A DNA stretch of 64,000 bases from JAUVPB01 sp965223695 (GCA_965223695.1 CBDCXJ010000024.1:186001-250000); one strand, 5' to 3'; shown: positions 52,796 through 61,638, numbered from the stretch's first letter. Notes: generated from the sequence alone by a model not told the origin. Translations and numbers: made by a program.

Positions 52796-53802
52796 TAGCC
52801 GTGGGGGCGAACGAGCTTGCGGCCGCGAGCGCCGCCGCTGAGGAGTACCTGCACGCCCGCCGCGACACCGTGGAGGCCGATCTCTTCGTCGACCAGCAGC
52901 TCGAGGTCAGCGGGTTTGTAGTCGGCGCCGAGCCGGCTCCACACGCGTTGGCGCAGCTCCATGGGAAGCATCGCCGAGTCGATCCCGAGCAGCGCAACGC
53001 CACGCAGGATGAACGGCATCACGCTGGTTTCGACCTTGACGCCGCCGGTCAGGCCCGAGGCCGCGACGGCGCCACCGTAGCTCGTTGCCGCCAGCGCGCC
53101 GGCGAGAGCGCTGCCGCCGACGCTGTCGATCGTCGCTGCCCAGAGCTGCTTGCTGAGCGGGCGCTCGGCGTGCTGGGCGACGTCCCCGCGAGCGATCACC
53201 TCGGTCGCACCGAGCTGCCGAAGCCAGTCGTGTGCGTCGTCCTTTCCAGTGGACGCGTGCACCTCGTAGCCGCGCGCGGCGAGGACTGCCACGGCCGAGC
53301 TCCCGACGCCGCCGGTGGCACCCGTCACGAGAACGGGGCCGGCGCCGGGCTCGAGACCCCTGTCTTCGAGCCGGTCGATGCTGAGGGCGGCGGTGAAACC
53401 GGCCGTGCCCAGGATCATCGCCTCGCGACCCGACAGCCCGTCCGGCTGCGGGACCACCCAGTCCGCGGGCACGCGAGCGCGCTCCGACAAACCGCCGTGA
53501 TGACCGACGCCGAGGTCGTGGCCGTGCGCGATGATCGCCTGGCCAGGGTTGAAGCGGTCGTCGGTCGAGTCGGTCACCTGGCCCGCCATGTCGACGCCGA
53601 CGATCAGGGGTGAGCGACGGGCAACCTTGCCCTCGGGCACCGAGGCGAGCCCGTCCTTGTAGTTGAGCGACGACCATTCGACTGAAACCAGGACGTCACC
53701 GTCGTCGAGGTCCGCCTCGCTCATCTCGCGGACCGCCGACTCGACGCCGGCGTCATGGTCGGCGACGAAAGCACGGAACGTCTGGCTGTTTGCATCGCTC
53801 AC
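52795..53802 (-). CDS. acuI: Acrylyl-CoA reductase (NADPH)/quinone oxidoreductase, YhdH-AcuI type
   Basis: This 335-residue zinc-free medium-chain reductase starts at the GTG at 53802. Diagnostic segments are VEWSSLNYKDGLA, GVDMAGQV, the NADPH-binding GATGGVGSSAV, and the C-terminal IDSAMLPMELRQRVWSRL. Members reduce acryloyl-CoA to propanoyl-CoA or detoxify acrylate-type compounds. The frame is open upstream, but that part lies in the divergent promoter region with a large inverted repeat. Confidence 0.88.
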   Translation of the reverse strand: MSDANSQTFRAFVADHDAGVESAVREMSEADLDDGDVLVSVEWSSLNYKDGLASVPEGKVARRSPLIVGVDMAGQVTDSTDDRFNPGQAIIAHGHDLGVGHHGGLSERARVPADWVVPQPDGLSGREAMILGTAGFTAALSIDRLEDRGLEPGAGPVLVTGATGGVGSSAVAVLAARGYEVHASTGKDDAHDWLRQLGATEVIARGDVAQHAERPLSKQLWAATIDSVGGSALAGALAATSYGGAVAASGLTGGVKVETSVMPFILRGVALLGIDSAMLPMELRQRVWSRLGADYKPADLELLVDEEIGLHGVAAGVQVLLSGGARGRKLVRPHG

Positions 53803-53906
53803 GTGAGCGTCCTCGTGGTCCGGTGACAGCGCGCCAACCACGCGCGCCGGCGCCGCTACCGGCGCACGCCGCGATGCTACTCGTCCTCGAGATCGAGACC
53901 AACCAT

Positions 53907-53957
53907 CTAGAGGCTTGATGCGGAATGCGGCGCCCCAATTCCACATCAAGCCTCTAG
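53907..53957. repeat. Near-perfect 51-base inverted repeat in a divergent promoter region
   Basis: CTAGAGGCTTGATG (53907-53920) is matched by CATCAAGCCTCTAG (53944-53957). One mismatch further in, GGAAT (53922-53926) is matched by ATTCC (53938-53942), around an 11-base GC-rich loop. It lies between the divergent AcuI and class IV aminotransferase genes, 104 and 40 bases from their starts. The lack of a T-run on either side argues against a terminator; an operator or structured leader is more plausible. Confidence 0.6.
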
Positions 53958-53997
53958 GCTGCGCGGGTCAAGCGGGCACACAGGAAAGGGGCCGCCA

Positions 53998-54861
53998 GTG
54001 ACGGCGATCTTCTATCACGAGGGAACGTGGCACGACGAGGATCCGAAGGTCGTCGGCTCAGCCGACCACGCCCTTTTCCTGGCTTCGACTGTGTTCGACG
54101 CCGCCCGTGCGATCGACGGGTATATCCCCGACCTCGAGACACACTCACACCGCTTGCTCGAGTCCGCCGCTGCCCTAGGGCTCGGAACGCCCGTCTCGGC
54201 CGAGGTCGTCATGGAGCTCGCGGTGGACGGTGTACGCCGTATGCCCAACCCGAAGGCCGACATCTTCATCCGCCCGATGATGTTTGCGACAAGCGGCACG
54301 GGCTTCGGTGGCGTCATTCCCGATCCCGACTCGACGCAGTTCGTCTTCCCCATCTATGAGGTGCCGCTCCCCGAGTTCGCGGGCTTTTCAGCCATGTTTT
54401 CGAGCAGACGACGTCCGGCTCGAGACCAGGCGACGACGAATGCCAAGGCCGCCGCGCTCTACCCGAACTCGAGCCTCGCGCTCAGGGAAGCGAGCGCCGC
54501 CGGGTTCGACAACGCGATCATGCTCGACCCCAACGGCAACGTCGCCGAGTTCGCGGCCGCCAACCTCTACGTCGTCAAGGACGGCGTCGCTCTCACGCCG
54601 CTGTGGAACGGCACGTTCCTGAACGGCGTGACGCGCCGGCGGGTGCTCTCGCTGCTCAACGAGGGCGGAGTCGAGGCCATCGAGACGACCCTGACCGCCG
54701 AAGACATTCAGACGGCCGACGAGGTCTTCCTGACCGGCAATTTCGCGAAGGTTCAGCCGTGCACGAAGGTGGGCGATCGCGAGCTGCCGATCGGTCCCGT
54801 GACGAAGCGGGCGCGCGAGCTCTACTTCGAGTGGGCGCGCGGCACCGAGCGCGTTGCCTGA
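53998..54861 (+). CDS. Class IV aminotransferase (branched-chain aminotransferase-like)
   Basis: This 287-residue PLP fold-type IV protein has FDAARAIDGYIPDLETHSHRL, FIRPMMFATSG and the PLP Lys in TTNAKAAALYPNS. Later blocks are EFAAANLYVVKDG and NGVTRRRVLSLL. The GTG at 53998 is preceded by GGAAAGGGG. It could be a branched-chain or an R-selective omega-transaminase; the arrangement FIRP/SSRRR is unlike the standard IlvE. It overlaps the following class I aminotransferase by eight bases. Confidence 0.85.
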   Translation: MTAIFYHEGTWHDEDPKVVGSADHALFLASTVFDAARAIDGYIPDLETHSHRLLESAAALGLGTPVSAEVVMELAVDGVRRMPNPKADIFIRPMMFATSGTGFGGVIPDPDSTQFVFPIYEVPLPEFAGFSAMFSSRRRPARDQATTNAKAAALYPNSSLALREASAAGFDNAIMLDPNGNVAEFAAANLYVVKDGVALTPLWNGTFLNGVTRRRVLSLLNEGGVEAIETTLTAEDIQTADEVFLTGNFAKVQPCTKVGDRELPIGPVTKRARELYFEWARGTERVA

Positions 54862-56013
54862 CGTAGCCCGCGCGTTCGCGTCGGCACCGCACTCGGGAAT
54901 CCGCGAGATGGCGGCCCTCGCGGCGCGTCTTCCCGATGCGTTGCGACTCGAGGCGGGTGATCCGAACTTCGCGACGCCGGCACACATCGCGGAGGCGGCT
55001 GCGCGTGCGACGAGTGACGGGTTCACGAAGTACACGCCCTCTAGCGGCTTCCCCGCGCTGAGGGAGCTGGTCGCGGCGAAGCTCGCCGAGCGGAACCGGA
55101 TCGAGTGCTCGGTCGATCAGGTGGTGGTAACGACGGGTGGCTGTGGGGGTCTCTTCACGAGCCTTCTCATGCTGCTCGACCCGGGCGATGAGGTGTTGAT
55201 CCCCGATCCGGGCTGGGCGAACTACGCGCCGATGATCCACGTGCAGAGCGCACGGCCGGTGGGTTACCCGCTCGATCCGGCACGTGATTTCGAGCCCGAC
55301 TTCGGCCGGCTCGAGGCGCTCGCGAGCTCGCAGACGAAGGTGCTGATCGTCAATTCCCCCGGGAATCCGACCGGCGCGGTCTATCCGGCCGCGACGGTGC
55401 GGCAGCTGCTCGACTTCGCCGAGCGGCACGACCTCTGGCTGATCTCGGACGAGTGCTACGACGAGATCGTCTTCGAGGGCGAGCACGTGAGCATGGCGAC
55501 GCTCGGCGACCCCGAGCGGGTGATCAGCGTCTTCACCTTCTCGAAGTCCTACGCGATGACCGGCTGGCGCGTCGGCTACGCGGCCGCGGCGCCCGAGATC
55601 GCCGAGCAGATCGGCAAGGCGCAGGAGCCCGTAGTCGGGAACGCATCGAGTGTGTCCCAGAAAGGGGCCGAGGCCGCGCTCGCGGGCCCGCAAGCTTGCG
55701 TCGCAGAGATGCGCGATGCGTATCGCGAGCGCCGGGACGCCGCATCCGCGCTGCTGAACGAGCGCGGCGTCGGCTACGTGACCGGTCGCGGCGCCTTCTA
55801 CCTAATGGTGGACGTATCGCTAGCCGGCGAGTCGCTGCGTTCGCCCGCAGCCTGCTCGAGGAAGAGCACGTGTGCGTCGTCCCGGGCAGCGCCTTCGGGC
55901 CTACCGGCGAGGGCTTCGCGCGGGTGTCACTGTCGGTTGCGCCCGACGTGCTCGTTGAGGGGCTCGAGCGGCTCGCGTCGCGGCTCGAGCGCGTTGCCAC
56001 GAGCGCTCGATAG
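54854..56013 (+). CDS. Class I/II pyridoxal-phosphate aminotransferase, frame interrupted near 55831
   Basis: From the TTG at 54854 the protein carries LEAGDPNFATPAHI, VVTTGGCGGLF, VNSPGNPTGAVYP, ISDECYDEIVF and the PLP Lys in FTFSKSYAMTGWRVGY: an aspartate aminotransferase-type fold. After DVSLAGES (near 55831) one base is missing; the correct frame continues VAAFARSLLEEEHVCVVPGSAFGP to the stop at 56011-56013. Repaired length is 386 residues. Left unrepaired, the frame runs into the next two genes, giving a false fusion. It is paired with the class IV aminotransferase before it. Confidence 0.82.
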
Positions 56014-56095
56014 CCATATGGTTCCGCCGAGTTCGCGCCAACTGAGGCGCGCGTGCAAGGAGCGCGGCAGGCGCACGACCCTAGAAGGAGAGTCC

Positions 56096-56619
56096 GTGGC
56101 TGATTCGACACAGGAGTTTCGCGGGAAAGTCGGAGGGATGAGCGACGAGGAGATGGCGGCGTTTCTCGAGCGCGGCGAGTGCGCTCGCGTGGCCTGCCTC
56201 GATCTCGACGGCAACCCCTACATAACGGTGCTCTGGCACGAATGGCGCGACGGTGCCTTCTGGTTCGTGGGGCGTCAGCGTGCGGCCTGGTGCGAGTACA
56301 TGAAGACCGACGCACGCGTATCGATCGTCGTCGACATCGCGCCCACGCTCGAGAAGGTCTGGTGCAAAGCCACCGCCGAAGTCGTCGAGGAGCCGAACGT
56401 CGGCGGCGAATGGGTCGACATCGCCGAGCGTATGGCCGTGCGCTACCTCGGCCCGGACGGACCAACGTACCTGACCCCGACGCTCAAACAGCCGCGCTGG
56501 CTCATCAAGGCGACGCCGATCGAGCTACAGACTTGGCAGGGCGTCGGTTGGGCAAAGCGTTACTGGGTCAGAGCAGGGACGGCCCGACCTACGAGGAAGC
56601 GCACGGGTTCTCGACGTGA
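56096..56619 (+). CDS. Pyridoxamine 5'-phosphate oxidase-fold protein, frame interrupted near 56566
   Basis: This begins at the GTG at 56096 behind AAGGAG. The split-barrel FMN-binding pattern is LERGECARVACLDLDGNPYITVLWHEW, FWFVGRQRAAWCEYM and ARVSIVVDIAPT. After WAKRYW one base is missing; with repair the C-terminus reads QSRDGPTYEEAHGFST and ends at 56619. That gives 174 residues, close to the neighbouring paralogue. Function is likely an F420/FMN-dependent oxidoreductase or heme-binding protein; not resolved. Confidence 0.75.
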
Positions 56620-56698
56620 GCCACCTCGTCACGTGAGCTCTTCAGCGGCGGCAACGCCGTCCCGCTACGACCCTGCGACGGCTAGCAAGGGAGCGATG

Positions 56699-57208
56699 AT
56701 GGTTGAGACCGCATCCGCATACGAGACGCTTCCGGTGAAGTATCCGCCGCTGAGCGACGACGACCTCGAGACGTTTCTCGGCGGGAAGTGGATCGCGTAT
56801 CTCGCGACCACGGGCAAGGACGGCGCGCCCCACGTGAAGCCCATGTGGTACTCGTGGGACGGCGACGCCATGTGGATGGTGACGTGGCTCGACTGCAAGA
56901 CCACGCGCAATCTCGACCACGAGGCCCGTGTCGCAGTCACGCTCCAGGAGGGCGGCGAGCCGGTTGTGGGCTTCCCGACACAGGGCCTGATCCTGTTCGG
57001 CGACTCCGAGCTCATTCCCGAGATCAAGACCGAGAACGACCCGACCTCGTGGCACTTCAAGGTGTTCGCCGGCTACCTGGGCGAAGAGGCCTGCATGAAC
57101 CCGCCACTGAGCGAGCATCTCTCTAATCCGGCGATGGCCGTCAAGATCGTGCCGCGGCGGATTGTCAGCTGGGACTACCGGCAAGGCCCGATCGAGGAGG
57201 GCGGCTAG
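56699..57208 (+). CDS. Pyridoxamine 5'-phosphate oxidase-fold protein (PPOX family)
   Basis: This 169-residue split-barrel protein has FLGGKWIAYLATTGKDGAPHVKPMWYSWDG, MWMVTWLDCKTTRNLDHEARVAVTL and PRRIVSWDYRQG. The ATG at 56699 sits five bases behind AAGGGAG; an ATG three bases earlier is also possible. It follows a similar protein encoded just upstream, so the two form a paralogous pair. Flavin (FMN or F420) binding is inferred from the fold, not seen directly. Confidence 0.82.
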   Translation: MVETASAYETLPVKYPPLSDDDLETFLGGKWIAYLATTGKDGAPHVKPMWYSWDGDAMWMVTWLDCKTTRNLDHEARVAVTLQEGGEPVVGFPTQGLILFGDSELIPEIKTENDPTSWHFKVFAGYLGEEACMNPPLSEHLSNPAMAVKIVPRRIVSWDYRQGPIEEGG

Positions 57209-57251
57209 CTTGGCGGCAACCGTGTTGCCGCGGGCCGCCATCGCACGGCGC

Positions 57252-58010
57252 TCAGTCATGGAGCGCGCTGGCGCGGAACCGCTCGAGACCCACGATCAAC
57301 GCACCCACATCGCCCGTCGCGACGAAGGTCGCGCCGCCTGCAAACGCCGTGCTTGCGTCGCTGTCGGCCGTAAGCGGCACGCCGGCAGAGACGCCGTGCT
57401 CCCGGGCTGTCTCACAGACGGTTGCGACGCGGCTTGCCACCTCGCGGTGGCCTGCCTCGCCCGGGACACCGACGTCGATGCTGAGATCAGACGTGCCGAC
57501 GAACAGGCCGTCGACGCCAGGGACGCTCGCGATTGCCGCCGCCTTCTCGACGCCGTCCCTGTCCTCGGTCATGGCGATCACCGTCGGCCTAGCGGCCGCG
57601 GAGGCGGCAAACTCGGCCAGGTTCATCTTTCGACCCCACGCGGTGACGCGGGAACCCGCCGCGCTGCGCTCTCCCTCGGGCGGGTAGCGGGTCGCGGCGA
57701 CGATGTGAGCGGCCTCGTCAGCCGAGCGCACGTGGGCGATCATGATGCCTGCGGCGCCCGCATCGAGCAATCGCCCGACACGGGGCCGGTCGCCCTGGGC
57801 GAGCCGCACCAGTAGCGCGATTCCTGCCGCCTCGGCGACGCGCACGAGGGTCGCGATCTGCTGGTCGCCGACAGGCCCGTGCTCGGTGTCGACCACGACG
57901 AAGTCGACTCCGGCGGCTGCTGCGGCCTCGGTTGCTTCCGGCGCGGAGATGTTCTGGAAGCATCCGATGAGGTGCTCCCGCTCTCGAAGGCGCTCGCCGA
58001 GGGTCGCCAT
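57252..58010 (-). CDS. HpcH/HpaI-type aldolase (4-hydroxy-2-oxo acid aldolase family)
   Basis: This 252-residue TIM-barrel protein has FVVVDTEHGPVGDQQI with the catalytic His/metal Glu region. Later come VRLAQGDRPRVGRLLDAGAAGIMIAHV, the Arg needed for pyruvate binding, AMTEDRDGVEKAAAIASVPGVDGLFVGTSDLSID, and a Gly-rich end. It cleaves 4-hydroxy-2-oxo acids to pyruvate and an aldehyde in aromatic or sugar acid catabolism. It is convergent with the PPOX gene. Confidence 0.9.
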   Translation of the reverse strand: MATLGERLREREHLIGCFQNISAPEATEAAAAAGVDFVVVDTEHGPVGDQQIATLVRVAEAAGIALLVRLAQGDRPRVGRLLDAGAAGIMIAHVRSADEAAHIVAATRYPPEGERSAAGSRVTAWGRKMNLAEFAASAAARPTVIAMTEDRDGVEKAAAIASVPGVDGLFVGTSDLSIDVGVPGEAGHREVASRVATVCETAREHGVSAGVPLTADSDASTAFAGGATFVATGDVGALIVGLERFRASALHD

Positions 58011-58117
58011 CTAGCCCTATATGCCCAGGAGCCCTGCGCCAGCGGCGCGGCTCAACCCGCCGCGTGCTCGTGGGTCGACGAACGCCTGTTCGCGATGCTC
58101 GCCCCGCCCGTGTGTCA

Positions 58118-58918
58118 TTAGGAGGGCTGATCGACGTTCATGCGCGCGTACGTTGCCTCGACGTCGTCGATCACATTGCAGACGGCTCGTGTTATCTGGT
58201 CGTAATAGCGCTCGCCGCCCTCAGCGGTGGCCTTGGTCGGGTCTCCCCATACTCCGCCCGGCATCGCCCTGTAGCAGGAGCCGGCCTGCGTCTCGAAGAA
58301 CGCGAAGATCGTCGGCATCGGCGGGCCCTTCAGCTGCGGGAACGGGGGCCAGCCGGCCTCAGCGCGCTCCATCTCGACAAGCTCGGGGCGGACGGCGAGG
58401 ACGGCGGCCGTCTCGCCGATGTTGGCGTGCAGGCCGGCCTTGACTCCCAGGTAGGCCTCCTGTTCGGCCGGCTGCAAAGCGTCCCAATAAGACATGGCAT
58501 AGGCGCGGGTGCCCTCGGGCAGGCGCGGCGATGCGTTCAGCAGCGCGAGGTTGATCGCCGGGTAGTTCGTGTAGTGCCCGTTGACGAAGACCACACGTTT
58601 GAAGCCCGACTCGGCCAATGAGAGCGCGATGTCCTCGATCATCTTCAGGTAGGTCTCGACGTTGACGTAAGCCAGGCCTTTGAACCCTCTGTGGCCGGCC
58701 GAAAGCCCGTACGGCACCGGTGGAGCGACGAGCGCTGACTTGACACCGGCCACGCGCCGGCAGACCTCGCGCGGAATGATCACGTCGGTGCCGAGCGGCG
58801 CATGTGCGCCGTGCTGCTCGGTGGAGCCTGTCGGGACAAGCACCATCGCCGGATAGCCACTCAGGTAGCCGCTCACCTCGCGATCGGTCAGCTCGTCGAG
58901 GAAGACGCTCTTTCTCAT
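58118..58918 (-). CDS. Creatininase family amidohydrolase
   Basis: This 266-residue protein has the creatininase-family metal site: VPTGSTEQHGAHAPLGTDV (Glu and His), a later FVNGHYTNYPAINLAL (Asn-Gly-His), and GETAAVLAVRPE. In relatives these bind two zinc ions and open a cyclic amide or cleave a formamide. The substrate (creatinine, mycofactocin precursor or other) is unknown. About 240 bases of non-coding DNA, with no gene seen, precede its start. Confidence 0.87.
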   Translation of the reverse strand: MRKSVFLDELTDREVSGYLSGYPAMVLVPTGSTEQHGAHAPLGTDVIIPREVCRRVAGVKSALVAPPVPYGLSAGHRGFKGLAYVNVETYLKMIEDIALSLAESGFKRVVFVNGHYTNYPAINLALLNASPRLPEGTRAYAMSYWDALQPAEQEAYLGVKAGLHANIGETAAVLAVRPELVEMERAEAGWPPFPQLKGPPMPTIFAFFETQAGSCYRAMPGGVWGDPTKATAEGGERYYDQITRAVCNVIDDVEATYARMNVDQPS

Positions 58919-59158
58919 CGATGCTGTTCTTCGCTAATCGCGCTCATGGCCGGGTGAGTGACTCAGACATCTAGATGTGCCTGGAACCTGGCGCAGAGCC
59001 CGGATGAGTTCATCGAGTCCCCTTCGGCGAAAGGAGGCGCGAGTATAAGGTCGATCGCCGTGCCGGACGGTTGATGTCGACCTCCAGATCGTCGGCGACC
59101 CGGGCGCCGCGCCTGGCCGTCGGCGAACACGTGAGCGATTGCACCTCCAGTGACCCGC

Positions 59159-60118
59159 TCACCCGAGACTCTCCTCGAGACCGAGCAGCGCCGCGTAGAG
59201 CACGCTGACACGCGGCAGCGAAACCGAGCGCCTGGCCGCGTCGGCGAGCAGCGGGCCGATCACCGCGCCCATCTCGGTCGGCCTGCCGCGGCGGATGTCC
59301 TGCAGGGCAGAGTGCGTCGAGCCGCTGGACGCGAGTGGTGAGCTCATCACGCTTCTCGTGGCGTCAGCATCGGACTGGTCGAGCCAGCTGCGGATGTGGA
59401 ACGGGCCCAGATCGATCAGCTCTACTCGGCGCGCGTCGGCAAGGCTCGCCAGCTCCCGCACCGTCGCAACGAACTCGCCGGCGAGTCGCTCGCTCGAGAG
59501 GACGCCGGCATTGCTCTGCCCCGAGAGCGAGGCAAGCAAGCCGATCGCTGCCCAGGCAACGAGTTTCGTCCAGCTGGCCGAGGCGATACCGCTCGACGCC
59601 TCGGTTGTCAGGCCAGCCGCAGCCAGCAGATCGACGAGCTCATCGACGCGCGCCGACGCGTGCCCATCGGGCTCTCCCAGGTGCGTTCCCCCGTCGTATG
59701 TCCATCGGACCACACCCGGCTCGGGTCGCTCGCCGGCTACGGCCGTGAGCGCGCCGATGACACGCTCGGCGCCGAAGGCCTCGGCGAGCAGCTCGTCCTT
59801 GATGACGCCGTTCTGGACCGACGCGACCAGCGCCCGCGGTTCGATGTGCGCGGTGGCGGCGAGCGCGCGCTCGGTGTCCTGCGCTTTGACCGCGTAGATG
59901 AGCGCGTCACACGCGCTGATCTCGGTTGCGTCGGACGTCGCAGCGAGTTCGACCGTGATCTCCCTCAGGCCCTCGAGCCTGAGGCCGTCGCGACGGATCG
60001 CGTCGATGTGGGCGCCGGCTCGACCGACCAGCGTGACGCGGCAGCGCCCGGTCTGGGCCAGCAACGCCGCAAAGGTGCCGCCGATCGCGCCCGGGCCGAC
60101 AATCACGATCTCGCTCAC
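59159..60118 (-). CDS. Ketopantoate reductase-like protein (ApbA/PanE family)
   Basis: This is a 319-residue two-domain dehydrogenase starting at the GTG at 60118. The N-terminal Rossmann motif is IVGPGAIGGTFAALLAQTG. The catalytic Lys and Asn/Asp positions appear as YAVKAQDT and VQNGV, and the C-terminal helical domain has ASWTKLVAWAAIG. It would make pantoate from ketopantoate, fitting PanB at 30496, though many PanE-like proteins act on other 2-oxo acids. Its start overlaps the stop of the SHOCT-domain gene. Confidence 0.86.
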   Translation of the reverse strand: MSEIVIVGPGAIGGTFAALLAQTGRCRVTLVGRAGAHIDAIRRDGLRLEGLREITVELAATSDATEISACDALIYAVKAQDTERALAATAHIEPRALVASVQNGVIKDELLAEAFGAERVIGALTAVAGERPEPGVVRWTYDGGTHLGEPDGHASARVDELVDLLAAAGLTTEASSGIASASWTKLVAWAAIGLLASLSGQSNAGVLSSERLAGEFVATVRELASLADARRVELIDLGPFHIRSWLDQSDADATRSVMSSPLASSGSTHSALQDIRRGRPTEMGAVIGPLLADAARRSVSLPRVSVLYAALLGLEESLG

Positions 60119-60816
60119 GTCAACAGCCTGCGCTTCGCGGCTGCGTACTCCTCGTCGGTCAGCGCGCCGCTCTCGTGCAGTGCGGCGAGCCGCTCAAGCT
60201 CGTCGACGAGGTCCGGGTCGACCTCACGTGCAGTCCCCTCGATGGTTTCGGAGCCGTTGCTGGGGACGCGATCGCGGGACCCTCCCGTGGACGGCTCGCC
60301 GGCGCTCCGTCCAAACGGCTCGCTCTGGCCAAACATGCCCTCGAAGCCCTGGCCGAAGACGCGCGCGAAGACGTTCTCGAAGTGGCTACCCGTTTCGGCT
60401 TGCGCCCGCCCGCGCGCCCGCTTGCGACGAGCTCGCGTGAGGCGGATCGCGATGCCGCCTCCGAGCATCATCAGGCACAGCCAGGCGAAGCAGACCCAGA
60501 ACACAGCGTCGCGATCGCCATCGGTCGCCTGCAGCGCGACGAACGCGAGGGCGAGCGCCGAGGGCACGAAGAGTCGCGGCGGCACGAGCACCTGGAGGGC
60601 GATCCACCCGTACGAGATCCAGAAGATCCAATCGCTGTCCCCTGTGCCGGCCTTGACGGCGATGAACGCGAGCGTCAGGCCCGCCAGTGCAAGGTGCAGG
60701 GGATACAGCGCCAGGTACACGGCCAGGCGACGGCCTGCGATCGCCAGCAGCGGTAAGAGCCAGGTGCGCCGCCACGAGCGTCCGGGGGGAGTCGATTCCG
60801 AGCCGGGCGGGCTCAC
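60115..60816 (-). CDS. Membrane protein with C-terminal SHOCT domain
   Basis: This 233-residue protein has three or four hydrophobic helices in its first 140 residues (LYPLHLALAGLTLAFIAVK, FVPSALALAFVALQ, FWVCFAWLCLMMLGGGIAI). A charged Arg-rich and Gly/Ser-rich linker follows, then a C-terminal SHOCT-type helix pair (LERLAALHESGALTDEEYAAAKRRLL). The start is uncertain; the GTG at 60816 gives a short cytoplasmic N-terminus and an extension to 60867 is possible. SHOCT domains usually help assembly or regulation of their host proteins; no pathway is indicated. Confidence 0.75.
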   Translation of the reverse strand: MSPPGSESTPPGRSWRRTWLLPLLAIAGRRLAVYLALYPLHLALAGLTLAFIAVKAGTGDSDWIFWISYGWIALQVLVPPRLFVPSALALAFVALQATDGDRDAVFWVCFAWLCLMMLGGGIAIRLTRARRKRARGRAQAETGSHFENVFARVFGQGFEGMFGQSEPFGRSAGEPSTGGSRDRVPSNGSETIEGTAREVDPDLVDELERLAALHESGALTDEEYAAAKRRLLT

Positions 60817-60884
60817 GTCAGCTCGCCCGGGCGGGAGGGGGTCACGCCTTGAGCCGCTGCGAGCCACAGCCGATGAGAGGAGGC

Positions 60885-61298
60885 ATGGACGCCCGGTCGC
60901 GAGTTACCGCGTTCCTGCGCCTCTTCTCCTTGGTCGTGGTCGCCGTCGTGGCCGCCGGATGCAGCTTGCTGCCGCCCGGGCTCAAGACGCCGGGTGACGA
61001 CCCGCCCGCGACAGGAGGCGGCGTCACGATCACGGACGAGTTGCCCGTTGTAGACATCGGCGAGTCCCGCAGCGAGTTGACTGCGCGGCTCGGCGAGCCG
61101 GCCGAGCGCTCCGAGCTCGTCAAGCGCGACGAAGGGATCTTCGGGCCCATCGAGGCCTTCTGGGGCGAGGTACCGCTCGGGGCGACTGTCGAGATCTGGG
61201 TGTATCCCGTTCCGGAAGGAGCCCTCGAGGTGTACTTCGTCGACAGGTCCAACACTGTGCGGGGGAGCGCCTTCGCTCCCGCAGGGGTCGTGTACTAG
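60885..61298 (+). CDS. Small lipoprotein of unknown function
   Basis: This 137-residue protein has a hydrophobic signal peptide ending in the lipobox VAAGC. The mature part starts with Pro/Gly-rich sequence and then a domain with SRSELTARLGEPAERSELV, which resembles small outer-layer lipoprotein domains that fold as a beta-alpha unit. The ATG at 60885 is adjacent to an AGGAGG; an ATG at 60873 is possible. It is divergent from the SHOCT gene. Confidence 0.7.
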   Translation: MDARSRVTAFLRLFSLVVVAVVAAGCSLLPPGLKTPGDDPPATGGGVTITDELPVVDIGESRSELTARLGEPAERSELVKRDEGIFGPIEAFWGEVPLGATVEIWVYPVPEGALEVYFVDRSNTVRGSAFAPAGVVY

Positions 61299-61305
61299 AC
61301 ATTGC

Positions 61306-61327
61306 GGGCGCCGCAGTGCTGGCGCCC
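61306..61327. terminator. Hairpin between convergent genes
   Basis: GGGCGCC (61306-61312) pairs with GGCGCCC (61321-61327) around an eight-base loop, seven bases after the lipoprotein stop and 14 before the end of the repeat protein. No T-run is present. Confidence 0.35.
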
Positions 61328-61341
61328 GGAGCGTCGTCGAG

Positions 61342-61638
61342 CTAGCGGTCGACGACGTCCTTGCCCTTGTCGACGGCTCCACCGGCCACGTCCTTGGCCT
61401 TGTCGGCGGCTCCACCGGCGACGTCCTTGATCTTGTCGGCTGCATCGTCGAGGCCGACCTTGTCAGCGACGTCTCCGACCTTGTCCGCGACGCCGCCTGC
61501 GACGTCCTTCGCCTTGTCGTAGGCGTCATCGAGACCGACCTTGTCGGCGACATCTCCGACCTTGTCCATGGCGTCGTCGAGACCGACCTTGTCGGCCATC
61601 GCCTTGCCTCGTCCTAGAAGCTTGTCGAGCAAGCCCAT
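61342..61638 (-). CDS. Amphipathic repeat protein (DKVGLDDA/DVAGG repeats)
   Basis: This 98-residue protein is preceded by AGGAGG. After MGLLDKLLGRGKAMA it is almost entirely a series of imperfect repeats: three copies of DKVGLDDA, with AKDVAGG- or VGDVA-type segments between them. The composition (Ala, Asp, Lys, Val, Gly) and period of about 11 predict one long amphipathic helix, as in LEA-like or membrane-surface-binding proteins and in small antitoxin-like actinobacterial proteins that begin with MGLLDK-type N-termini. No membrane segment. The role is unknown; stress protection is one possibility. Confidence 0.75.
   Translation of the reverse strand: MGLLDKLLGRGKAMADKVGLDDAMDKVGDVADKVGLDDAYDKAKDVAGGVADKVGDVADKVGLDDAADKIKDVAGGAADKAKDVAGGAVDKGKDVVDR

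Noticed and set aside
54854..57208. Apparent 784-residue fusion of an aminotransferase with two pyridoxamine-oxidase-fold domains
   Set aside because: The frame between the domains reads as non-protein-like sequence, each following gene has its own ribosome-binding site and start, and natural C-termini exist in another frame one base away. It is better explained by two single-base shifts.
58963..59211. 82-residue open frame on the minus strand between the creatininase-family and PanE-like genes
   Set aside because: It overlaps the PanE-like 3' end, lacks a good ribosome-binding site and has no recognisable pattern; the region is treated as non-coding.
59396..60997. 533-residue open frame on the plus strand over PanE-like and SHOCT genes
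   Set aside because: It has low-complexity Arg/Ala-rich composition and lies opposite two genes with intact motifs.
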